Source of the DNA: Spongospora subterranea f. sp. subterranea
Taxonomy: Eukaryota > Endomyxa: Phytomyxea > Phytomyxea > Plasmodiophorida
Assembly: GCA_049724395.1 (NCBI GenBank)
Contig: JAUGWO010000140.1
Span: 62,001-126,000, forward strand
Reading direction: 5' to 3'
Length of the DNA: 64,000 nt
In this document: positions 1 through 9,445 of the stretch, piece after piece
Position numbering within the stretch: position 1 is the stretch's first letter
Layout of the letters: every line of letters begins with the position of its first letter
Program-made: the position numbers and the translations under genes
The notes under the pieces: generated by a model
What the model was told of the DNA's origin: nothing
Seen by the model: the letters and a program-made list of their open reading frames with translations, nothing else
The model's database searches: none

Positions 1-2
1 AA

Positions 3-77
3 ATCCCGACAAGGTTGGTGGCCACGCTGACCGTACGCAGCGAGGACAAGCTGGACTTGAACAGTATCCTTTGTTGA
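3..77 (+). CDS. possible 3' end of an upstream gene
   Basis: Frame 3 is open from the window edge to a TGA at 75-77 and reads ...LVATLTVRSEDKLDLNSILC. The composition looks protein-like, but frame 2 is also open here, so this is only a tentative C-terminus of a gene that begins before the window. No family could be recognised from 24 residues. Confidence 0.2.
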   Translation: MPTRLVATLTVRSEDKLDLNSILC

Positions 78-142
78 ATAAAGCAAAAATAAATAATGTA
101 GTACAAAAACGAACCAAACTCCGAATGACCGCAGCCTCCTGT

Positions 143-275
143 GGGCCCTCTCCTCCCGATATATCAGATCACTCGGGCTGTATGTTCAGTGTACATGGAG
201 ATAAGGCCCCGCCCACTGTATCCATCATTCACCGGTACCCTGTTGAAGGGCCCTCTCCTCCCGATATATCAGATC
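143..275 (+). repeat. 28-bp direct repeat, two copies
   Basis: The same 28 bases, starting gggccctctcctcccgatat, occur at 143-170 and 248-275 with a 77-bp spacer. Each copy contains a GATATATC palindrome. They lie between the possible upstream gene end and the CBM20 exon, so a promoter role is possible but unproven. Confidence 0.6.
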
Positions 276-386
276 CATCAAAGTCCATCAGATTGTCAGA
301 GGATTAAATACCGTTCATCAACTTGTATATGCAACCGCCATTATAAGTTGCCCCAAAGCATGATCCGACTTCTCTATCAGGTCTAG

Positions 387-661
387 GATTCGCTCACTTG
401 TTGCAGTTGTTCGATATTCATTTTGCGGGTTTCCTCGTCGAATCAGGTTAAATATGAACGAAGTGCGACACATACATTGGTGGTTGCGGGCGCGATTCCT
501 CAGCTGGGATCATGGGATATTTCTGGGGCAATTCCATTACAAGAATCAGCTCGTGATCCACAGACCTGGCATTGCCAAGTTGATGTTCCGTCCATTGATT
601 TCGAATACGCTTACGTAATGGTGGCGAAAAATCACGAAGAAGAGAGCATTTGGTTTCCTAA
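387..661 (+). CDS. CBM20 starch-binding domain exon(s)
   Basis: The translated stretch carries the CBM20 hallmarks: an opening strand VKYERSATHTLVV, then GAIPQLGSWD (family pattern G..p.LG.Wd), a later WHCQVDVP strand and YAYVMVAKN...IWFP near the end (family: YKYv...vWE). CBM20 domains bind starch or glycogen. No in-frame ATG precedes it, so there must be an upstream exon, perhaps joined at about 435. A GTAAGT donor follows at 662. After an acceptor near 723-727, one reading gives NSSPFVNRIV, which supplies the conserved closing 'NR' of CBM20. The kinesin gene begins only about 130 bp later on the same strand, so this could be its N-terminal domain or a separate small gene; I could not find an unambiguous in-frame splice joining them. 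Confidence 0.6.
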
Positions 662-856
662 GTAAGTCGAATATTTGATTTATCCTTTGTTGTACTTTCA
701 ACCGTTTTTAATCTTTATAAGAGCAGTTCCCCGTTTGTTAATCGTATCGTGTGGTATTCAGGCAGTTGATCCGTTTACGAGGAAAGCACAGGGTACAATA
801 CCACGTGTCCTTCCGCTCCATTGATCTGTGCCTGACATTATGATCCGGTTATATAG

Positions 857-2595
857 TGTGAACCTGTAGTATGTGTAACCGACGACAGGCTGAAATACTC
901 ATCAAATAGCCTCACAAGGCGCCTTTCAGATCTTGAAAATCGTCTTAGTTTCGTCGGCGAGACCATACATCGCGACAGTAGTGATACAGTTCACACTTCG
1001 AACATGAAGGATGTACAGCAAGTTCTTGAACAACTGCGGAAGCAGTTTGTTCAGGAAGCTGGTCTGGATACTCCGCTTACTCCAGATTTACAAGTTGCAA
1101 TAGTTGCTGCAGATGATGGCGTTAAGCGTGTTCGTAGAGCATGGCTAGCCCTCCACCATGATATGCAAATATTTCGGAAGTCGGTTATTGACGAATCTCC
1201 ATTTATCACGTTGCGGAATCGCATTGAATCCCAACGCAATGCGATGACTCAGTTGGCTGCGGATTACGCCAAAGAAAGGTCGCGAAAGAAGGGCCTTAGT
1301 AGATAAAGTTCAGTCTCTTCGAGGTAAAATTCGGGTTTTGGTTCGCATTCGTCCCCAGCTGGGCTCCGAACTTGACGAAGCTTGTGCCGTCGAACCTATT
1401 GACGACACTTCATTATGCATTCGGGACAAAACATTTTCTTTTGATGGCATTCTTGGTCCTTTTTGTTCTCAAGCTGATGTATTTCATGAAGTGGAAGATG
1501 TGGTGGGTTCCTGTTTGGATGGGTTCACCTGCTCGGTTTTCAGTTATGGTAAGCGCTTACTTTTATTGTTATTCAGTTTTTTGATAATATTTTTTAGGGG
1601 CAACAAATAGCGGGAAAACGTTTTCCATGGAAGGCCCGAAAAATGATCGAGGCGTGAGCTTCAGATCATTGCGACATTTATTTGACCTGAAAGAGCAGCG
1701 TCATTCTACTTTCGATGTATCAATGCATCTAAGCGTCGTCGAAGTCTATAATGATGCTATTTACGATTTATTGGTTCCAGGCGATGATAGACCTCCATTA
1801 GAGATTGTCGCCGCCGCCGGATCTGATGATCGAGGCAGAGTGCTTAATTTGACGTGGTCCGACATTACGTCAGCTGACCAAGCTTGGGAGTCCATATCAA
1901 AAGCCACACAGTCTAGAAGTATTGGAGCGACAAGAAGCAATGAACGAAGCTCGAGATCACATCTGGCAGTTTGCGTATCGGTGCAGAGTTTAGATCGCCG
2001 CTCCGGTGCTCGCCTTTCTGGTAAGCTCGCGTTGGTCGATCTCGCAGGAAGCGAGCGTCTGAGAATATCTGGAGCTGTCGGTGATCGGTTGCGCGAATCC
2101 CAAGCCATCAACAAGTCATTGAGTTGTTTGTCAAATGTTTTCAGAGCTTTGTCAGGCGCCGGGGAGCAACATGTTCCGTTCCGCGATTCACGCTTAACAT
2201 TTCTTCTCCAAGATTATCTGAATAGCAGCGCTCGGGTCATTACCATTGTCCATGTGAGTCCTTGCAATGGCCCTTCTGCGGATGAATCGCTGTGCTCGTT
2301 AAGGTTTGCAGAGCGAGTTAAAGATGTTGACCTAGGACCAGCAAGCCGCCGAATGGAGTCTGGCAACTATGTGAAACACAAAGTAGCTTCGTCCAACAAG
2401 GATAAACTAATCGAGTCGCTTAGAGCCGAAATCGCATATCTTCGATCTCGACAACCGCATACCTCAACAGGCTCACCGGTGAGGCAATCACCCGCACCAA
2501 GAACTCCACGACATCAGCGAAAATTGGCACAATCAATCAGATCGGGTGAAGAAGAGAACAATAATTACATTCCCAACAGGAAAATACCTTTCTAA
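857..2595 (+). CDS. kinesin-14 type C-terminal motor protein
   Basis: ATP-driven microtubule motor. Coiled coil is open from 857 (RRLSDLENRL...QQVLEQLRKQF) and leads to a neck, DKVQSLRGKIRVLVRIRP, directly before the motor; a neck before a C-terminal motor is the kinesin-14 (Kar3/KIFC) arrangement. Motor motifs are P-loop GATNSGKT, switch I NERSSRSH, switch II LVDLAGSER and INKSLSCL. A 49-nt intron (1549-1597) splits the P-loop. Only about 90 residues follow the motor, ending at TAA 2595. Oddity: between YAKERSRKKG and RRALVDKV (about 1270-1300) the frame must shift by one base with no possible intron, so there is a frameshift or sequence error. Kinesin-14 motors usually run to the microtubule minus end and act in spindles or organelle transport; the cargo here is unknown. 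The true start lies upstream, possibly including the CBM20 exon. Confidence 0.85.
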
Positions 2596-2623
2596 ACGTT
2601 GACGAGATATATTTATCATCATA

Positions 2624-3792
2624 CTACTTGAGATATTTGTGAAAAAATCGTTCACATATATCGTATGAAAGCACAGCCATTCCAAACAGGGGACCAACTA
2701 CCATACCTCTGGCAGATGCGCCTTTGAATAATGCTGAAACTCCCTCTTTTCTCAAAACGGTTTGGAAAGCATCAAACACGCCAGAGTACTGGGCATGACC
2801 TACTGTCGCTTTACTCTGCAATCTCGTCTTGATTACATCACAAGGGGTGACAGCAACGGCACTGACACACACAATCACTCGCCGAACCAACAAGACCAGC
2901 TAACGTGATACCTTATTATTCCAGCGACAGTTCCAAGGGCCAGCGTTGAGCTGACCGCGAGGTTGCCCTCTTCATCAGCGAACTTCTCCTTGGATTTACA
3001 ATTGATTGTAAAAAAGAGAACCGAGAACGGTATATCCCTGAGTAGGGTTGCAGCACTCCCTTTATACATACCCCGAAGACCCAGATCACGTATCACCTAT
3101 AGAGTGAACCGCTAAAACCCCCTGTCGCTAACGTAAAACAGTGTGTTATCGCCAACCTGAACAGAACTGGCTCCTTTACTGGCCATTTGGGATCGGATCT
3201 TCACGATCTCCATTGGACTCGTTATGCTGCACTGTACAAGGCCTGACCACAGAGTTCTTGTCATAACCATGCATTACATACAAACTATGATTATTGATAT
3301 GAACCTGTCAATGCTCCGGCTAGGACTTCGTTCAGCAGCGAAACCTTTCCGTTCGAGTCCGCCAGAATTTCTCGGAATTGTGCATTACAGGCAAGTTTGA
3401 GCGCTTTTTCGGGCATAACACCGACTATGGACATAGTGGGTTAATTACCGGAAGGGGATTAATGATAATCAGACGTGATACCGAGATTGGGAATCAGACC
3501 TCGATAGGCCCCAGAGAAACCATCTGTGGCGATGGAACTCCTTAGACAATGCCATATTCCTCGGTACTGGATGGGTGATTCGGCAGTCTGATTCTGGAGC
3601 CGAGTCTTGGCCAGATCAAGCGGAAAAATCACTATCAGTAAAATGAAATCAGATCATGATATCCCCGATTGGCCCATCGCATCATCGTTCACCTGCTGTT
3701 CCTATAAACCCACCAATAGCGCCTGATACCAATTTGACGGAAAACGGGGTTGCAACTGCATATTCGGAATCAGTCGGTGTAGATGGTTTCAT
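2624..3792 (-). CDS. mitochondrial carrier, glutamate (GC1/AGC) type
   Basis: SLC25-family transporter of the inner mitochondrial membrane, about 300 residues in six exons: 3792-3693, 3631-3482, 3424-3305, 3242-3157, 3096-2912 and 2861-2624. All junctions are GT-AG and in phase. The three carrier signatures are FPLDLAKTRLQ, SPMEIVKIRSQ and TPCDVIKTRLQ, each followed by a G-rich helix (GAYRGL, GMYKGS, ALFKGA). VGVMPEKALKL and ATLLRDIPFSVLFF match the glutamate carrier and aspartate/glutamate carrier (citrin) branch. The length and the lack of EF-hands favour the glutamate/H+ symporter type (SLC25A18/22) over full citrin. The ATG at 3792 gives a short, unstructured N-terminus. Substrate assignment is inference from family resemblance. 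Confidence 0.85.
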
Positions 3793-4666
3793 CGGGGGCG
3801 AGTGTAGTAGGATGTGTTGGACCGGTTGGTTGATGGCGATGGCCTATATCTGTGTATAGCGACTGTTCCTGTGCCCCGAATTGCCGGAATATCAGAGCTG
3901 TGTAGATATTCTGTACGGCGTAATCAATCGACCCAGACCCAATGTATTAATCCATAGTATCTGGTCCTTATTCGCAGCTATCACAACAAGGGAAGACGAT
4001 GGGCAGAATACACACGAGAGCCGATCTTATTATCGGCTGAAGATTCAGATATCTTTCGAAAACCGAAATACATGAAAACTCACCCGCCATTGACTGTCTC
4101 CCCATTAATTGGTTTTCTTTATATTTTACCGTGTTTGATACCAATTTGGGCAACGTAATGTATTTGACGAGGCTGATTGTGCTACGTTTGATGGTGCCAA
4201 GGCGAGGCGGCGATATACTGTCGAATCACATTGGCCACATTGCGCGAAAAGTAATTTCAGAAAAATTTACTAATCCCCAAATACATCATCACTTTTTCCG
4301 ATCAATGTGCTTACCTATTCCCTCCGTTTGCTGAAATTATTATCAAATGATATCGGAGTCGGCTCATGCGATGTTCCATCTGGAAGAAGAGCGGTAGATG
4401 GCGACAGCACTTATACATGGCATTGGTCGGGGTTGTAGAAATTGGTTCAATCAGGTTCGTCTTTGCCGTAAAATGGAATGATGAGTCGTTGTTTAGTTGT
4501 GTTGACATTCAATAATAGAGCCGCTGTCGCCTGAACAATTTTGTTTTAGCAGATTTGGTCATTGGCGTTGATCATGAGCATTGGGGGTTCAAAAAACAGA
4601 AAGCCAGTAGACGATCACCGCCGATGTTGTCACACAATCCTGACAAGAATTACACAGCAATTGACG
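3793..4666. other. intergenic, no gene seen
   Basis: About 870 bp between the 5' end of the carrier gene and the 3' end of the tRNA dimethylallyltransferase gene. Open frames are short and match no family. It presumably contains the carrier promoter close to 3793; I see no repeat or RNA gene. Confidence 0.5.
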
Positions 4667-5954
4667 TCAGCAATTAGCCATAAGTTTAAGAATATGATCG
4701 GCATTCATTCCGTCCTTGAAGATAACCCGTTCCGGTAGATACAACCTTTGCTTGGCGGCATCTTCTTGTGTCAATGTTCGACAACGGTCCTGCTCATTCA
4801 CGTATTCGGAACTGGCGATGCGTGTTCGATAGGACTCCTCCGTCATCGAATACCAGTCCATCGCCAATTCGGGTATGTGATCATCTAACCTGGAATCATC
4901 CTGACGATGGACGAATCGGAACGACCTATCTTTCTTGAACCACGTGACCTGACGCCGCGCAAATTGCCTGGAAGCGGCCTGAAACTGATCGACAAACAGT
5001 CGGAACCCAGGGATGCTGAACGATGGCGTGTTCCAATTCGAATCCAGATATTGACAAGCGTGCTTGTATCCGATAGCGGTGGCCGGAGGTGAACCTGGCA
5101 CCAGATACCCTTGCGACCTTAGCTCCATCACTTCGTCCAACAATCCTTGCTGCAGCATCTGTTCACATCGCAGATCGATCGCCCGATACATCGACTCGCG
5201 TCGGGAATATTGCAGGAAAATCGAACGGAAATCGATGAGGTTATTGTGTTCGGGTGGCGCGGAACGACGGCCGTCGTATTCCGGAAACGACGAACCTTGA
5301 GGAAGGGACCGTAACCGATGAACCGCCCGACATAATCGCTTCATATTCCCAGGTTGGATCGTGTTTAGATAATCCATATATTGATTTGGGTGGAATTCAG
5401 GACGGTTTCCCGACAACAAAGAGGCGATCGTGGGTATCGCTTCAGCCCATGATCGGTTGTCGCCAAACCCATTCTGGACCAGCGCCAGCGTATCTTGATC
5501 GGGTCGCAGAATGGTGGACGGCGATCGATCATGGCCATAGGTCAGGAAGCTGAGATACATGCCAGAGCCGCCACAGACGATCGGCAGTTTCTTGCGATTA
5601 TGGATGTCGAATATTGCCCGACGAGCGCGCTGGGCGAAATCTGCAGCTGTGAACGGGGCCGTGAGTGCAGTTGATGGATCAACGATATCGACCAGATGAT
5701 GTGGGATCTGATCCAACCACAGTTTGGGGGGTTTGGCGGCCCCAATATTGAAATGTCGGTAGACGGATAACGAGTCGGCCGATACGATTTCTCCATCGAA
5801 CTGCTTGGCCAGCAATGCGGCCAACGCCGATTTCCCAACTCCAGTACAACCTGAGGCCCATAGTTGGCTGAATGATGGTAAAAACAAACCACAATGCGAC
5901 TGGTTATTCACCTGATAATACTAAACATCGAGGCCTGACAGCAGCAACGGCCAT
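4667..5954 (-). CDS. tRNA dimethylallyltransferase (MiaA/MOD5 family)
   Basis: Transfers dimethylallyl from DMAPP to A37 of tRNAs reading UNN codons (i6A37). Two exons: 5954-5912 encodes MAVAAVRPRCLVLS, and a 61-nt intron (5911-5851) is followed by the remainder. Joining restores the P-loop LVLSGCTGVGKSAL. Further family motifs are EIVSADSLSVYRHFNIGAAKP (DMAPP/tRNA site, D of 'SADS'), HHLVDIVDP, FAQRARRAIFDI, PIVCGGSGMYLSFL and, in the C-terminal half, AIGYKHACQYL and RQFARRQVTWFKKD. About 410 residues, normal for eukaryotic MOD5/TRIT1 without the optional C2H2 finger, which is absent here. The ATG at 5954 is chosen because it completes the first beta strand; a longer single-exon reading from 5911 lacks an ATG and breaks the P-loop context. 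Confidence 0.9.
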
Positions 5955-6453
5955 GATGAAAAAAGAATTTGGCGAATCAGACACGATCCGGGTGCCAGAA
6001 ATGTATTCTCTCGCGGAGTTACCGGAATCGCCCGAGATTCGGGCACAATATAGGGTTTTGGAATTTACTGTGATCACATAACTCTGATCAAAACTGATAT
6101 TCGTATTCGCTGAAGAATATAGGGGCAGTTGAGCGAAACTCGTCGTGATTGCGAGTTGTATTGTTTCTCGGTGTAGAATGGGCGTTGTACACGTGTAGAA
6201 TATATATTTCAACTGTATAGAATTTCTTTAATAAAACGAATTCTTAGGTATGAGCGAATAGAATATTTCAAAATTGCAGACCGAAGACCATGATGGCGAT
6301 ACGAAATCGGTCCAAATAGCCAGTCGTGTGTTGCGACTTGCCTGTGAGACTGTCATGCCAATGACCGGGGCCTTTTTCTCAGTCAAATTAGAGGCCGCCC
6401 TCGACCAAGCTGCCATCTTTCGTTACGCCACTCACAGTTAAAATCATTTCGAT
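5955..6453. promoter_or_regulatory. shared divergent promoter region
   Basis: Five hundred bp separate the start of the tRNA-modification gene (-) from the start of the methyltransferase/TPR gene (+), so both promoters must lie here. A minus-strand frame at 6228-6416 begins MAAWSRAASNLTEKK but has no recognisable continuation. No clear core motif was found. Confidence 0.35.
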
Positions 6454-7999
6454 ATGAGCCAGATATCGGGATCACGACGATTGTCACATTCGCCAATATG
6501 GGATATTCCCTATCCCTTGCATCGACATTCGGCTGATTTATCATCGTCTTGCGCCCACATCGTATCCGCGTTCGTCGTGTCGAATTCGTCGTCGAATGCC
6601 CCGGCGGTTGTTATTCTCAATTGCGGTTCCGGTGAGTTCGGGTTTCTGATCCTAAACTGCCTCATCAAATCACATAATCCGGACTCCAAGTTCACATTGA
6701 TTTTCTCGGATCCGTTTCGACATAATATTATTGAATGCCAAAGATATTATAATCTCAGGCAGTTTCAGCCTAGCTTTGACGTCGATTTCGCTGTGTTTGA
6801 TGCCGAATTAGACACAGTTTTAAACCTAGAGTCGGCTCGAATTCTACATAATATTCCTGTCATCGTCGTTGCAGAATCGCTGTTCTTGGACCGGCTTCGT
6901 TCTGATATATTTATAGTACGTGATGGCGAGCTTCTGGAAGGTGTCACCCAACTCCAGTCTTGCCGATTGTGGGAGCCAGATCTCTGCGATCGATCTTTGC
7001 GCCAAAGATTGCATCTCGGCGTGGAGTACGTAGCGATTCCGGATTCGAAAAAGCCTCTGTATACTGGCTCATATGAACCGCTGAAGAAACTCGTTGATCA
7101 ATTTCACGTCGATAATGAGCCGTTTTTCATTCCTGTTGGAGCTTATACTGCCATCAACAATTTAATATATCTAAGCCAACGGAAATTGTTTATGATCTGT
7201 ATCGATGATTGTCCACCGATAGCGTAATGTCCTTGTATTTCACGTTTTGTCTCACGGTTTCTCATGAATTTTTCAGGCAGCTTTCTAGAGATACTATTCG
7301 GTCATCATTTTTGCCCTTGATCGATTCATTGAACGGAACATTGTTGACGACCTCCTCCTCTTGCAATACTAGTATTGCGTATTTTGATTGCCAACCAGAA
7401 CAGGCTATTTCATCTTACAATACTATCAAGAGCAATGGACAATTTCCTGATGTGTCCAAATTCGATCAATGCGATGTGTTAAACGCGTTGTGGATCCTCA
7501 CCCATTCCGATTTTGATCCTAAGGTAACTCTTCAGCAATACCCTGGTATTCATATCCAAATGTGTGAATCGTAATTTCAGGTTTTTTTGAGCGTTGCAGG
7601 CCATTTATCCAACGTTGCTGGATTGCCTGCGTTGGTTCAAGAGCAACTTCATGCAGCTATGCGGAATGTATTTGACAGGCGTGGACCAAGGGATCATACA
7701 AGTTGCTTGCTAGCGTCCAGAGTTCTGATGAGTCTTAAACTTTTCAAGAATTCCTCCATCATTTTGAAAAAAATTATCATTGAGTAGGCGGTTTTTTACG
7801 GACAAATATCCTCAAATTCACCCTCTGCTTGCTCAGATGGCCTAATAATGCAGCTGATTCATTGTACAATCTGGCATTATGTTATGAACGGCTTGGATCG
7901 GTAGAGCAAGCGGTCAAGACCATCGATAAACTTCTCGAATGTTATCCACATAATGCCAACGCAAGGGAACTAAGGCTTGAATTATCAATGCGTCAATAA
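6454..7999 (+). CDS. SAM-methyltransferase-like/TPR protein
   Basis: Four exons joined in phase: 6454-7223, 7277-7523, 7581-7783 and 7837-7999. The N-terminal half has a Rossmann methyltransferase signature, VVILNCGSGEFGFLIL (motif I, G.G.G-like), an acidic strand FTLIFSDPF, then FDVDFAVFDAELDT and PVIVVAESLFLDRLRSDIFIVRDGEL, where the family shows 'VVIANYVFDSL..D.F.V.dG.l'. The C-terminal half carries TPR helices, best seen in WPNNADSLYNLALCYERLGSVEQAVKTI and LLECYPHNANARELRL. This combination resembles large bacterial TPR proteins containing a MidA/DUF185-like methyltransferase fold; the assignment rests on motif resemblance and substrate is unknown. The glycine motif is atypical (NCGSGE), so catalytic activity is not certain. 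Confidence 0.6.
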
Positions 8000-8308
8000 G
8001 TTGATTTTCGTTGCCTAAACTTATAAATACTACTAATATATGCTGCCCAATGGTTTGTTATTGGAATCCGTCAGCCATCTTCAATACACAATCTATCTGT
8101 ACAGTTGCGTTCAGCAACGATCACTAAGTCCCATTGCTCAAACTATGTAAACCATCTCATGAGGGTTATCGGGTTCGACGAGTTGATTACTCGATATTAT
8201 ATCGCTAGATATTAGGTACCGAAGATATTCGCCTCATTCATTGTTGCGATTAATATCTATCGTCGTCCATATCTCATTGGACACTCTGTCGCAAGCGTTG
8301 GTTTAACA
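8000..8308. other. intergenic, no gene seen
   Basis: About 310 bp between two plus-strand genes. It should hold the 3' end of the methyltransferase/TPR transcript and the promoter of the bHLH gene. I see no conserved frame or repeat. Confidence 0.4.
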
Positions 8309-9347
8309 ATGGACGGCTATCTCGATTCGAAAATCAGCGACGATAAACTCGAATTCGATCCTCAAGTCAGGCTATCTTCTGTTTTATCCGGGGCGAAGTT
8401 CTGAACATATTTCACTGCTCAGATTGGAGTTCTGTCGCATTTGGATCTTCGCGAACATACTTTCGCTTATGACGAACGTCAACACAATCGACGAGATTCG
8501 CACTCTTCATTCACTTCAGAGCCAAATGTAGCGGATTTAAACATATGCGGAAGCGTTGGCGACGATGTCGAACAATCCACATCATGCAGGCAAGGCTCGT
8601 CATATCACTATTCACAATTTAGCCAGCTCGCGATCAATTTCTATGCAAAACCTGATTTTGACGTTGATTGAAATTTTTGATAATCGTGTTTACAGGGGCT
8701 CAGTCGTATCCAAAAGTGCTCTCGGGTCAAGAAGAAAGATTAGGAAGAATAATCGTGAAAAAAAGCGACGCCTTGAGCTGAACGACAAATTCGAGGTTCT
8801 CACAGATATGCTAAATATGTCATGTGCGAAAGGTGATCAATATACCACACATAGCTCAATTCGTATTCACCGATTTCAATGCAGCTGAAAAGTTCATTAT
8901 ATTAAGCGAGGCGATCAGTCTCATACAGAGCTTAAGAATGGAGAACAACAGCATGCAACACGAGAAGATGCAGCTACGGTCCGAGCTACAGCATATGACT
9001 GCGTTACTGCAGCAGGCGTTCCCTGGATCGGTATCCTAAATTCAAAAATATTCCAGAAACTTGTTTCAGACGAGAATGTGTGATAGGTGTTGCCAGAGTA
9101 TCAGTCATCGTTCTTGATAGGTTCCGAACCTCAAGGACAAAAGGAAACAGTGGACAGTTTCGGATTTCAGGCGATGCCTCCAACATCCAGATTTCAATAC
9201 GATTCATTTGATAACGATGCGAGTGGCCTGAGCAATGGCTCGGTTCAACCGCAGGATTTACCACTGTTTAGGCCAGGCACTGATAATCCATTCCATGGCA
9301 ACGCCAATAGTAAGAGCTCGGAAAGTCACTTCGACATATTCGTTTGA
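8309..9347 (+). CDS. bHLH-leucine zipper transcription factor
   Basis: DNA-binding regulator of E-box-type sites. Five exons fit: 8309-8365, 8423-8598, 8696-8832, 8885-9030 and 9087-9347. The basic region is RRKIRKNNREKKRRLELNDKF, with the conserved E-x-x-R-R type contact set (R-E-K-K-R-R) that recognises CANNTG. Helix 1 is FEVLTDML, a loop is interrupted by an intron, helix 2 is KFIILSEAISLIQSL, and a zipper-like coil follows (RMENNSMQHEKMQLRSELQHM). The tail is Ser/Asn/Pro-rich and disordered. The N-terminal 90 residues are also low complexity. The exon 2/3 junction is the least certain; the chosen 97-nt intron is the one that keeps the basic region in frame. Target genes are unknown. Confidence 0.75.
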
Positions 9348-9445
9348 TGATGAATCACAAATGTTAATTGCTTCCGTCGGGACACAAACTCGTTCATACA
9401 CAATAAAATAACATAAAACAGATTGACTACATTCATCATTTCATA

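Noticed and set aside
1761-2114. 117-codon minus-strand ORF
   Set aside because: Antisense shadow of the kinesin motor domain.
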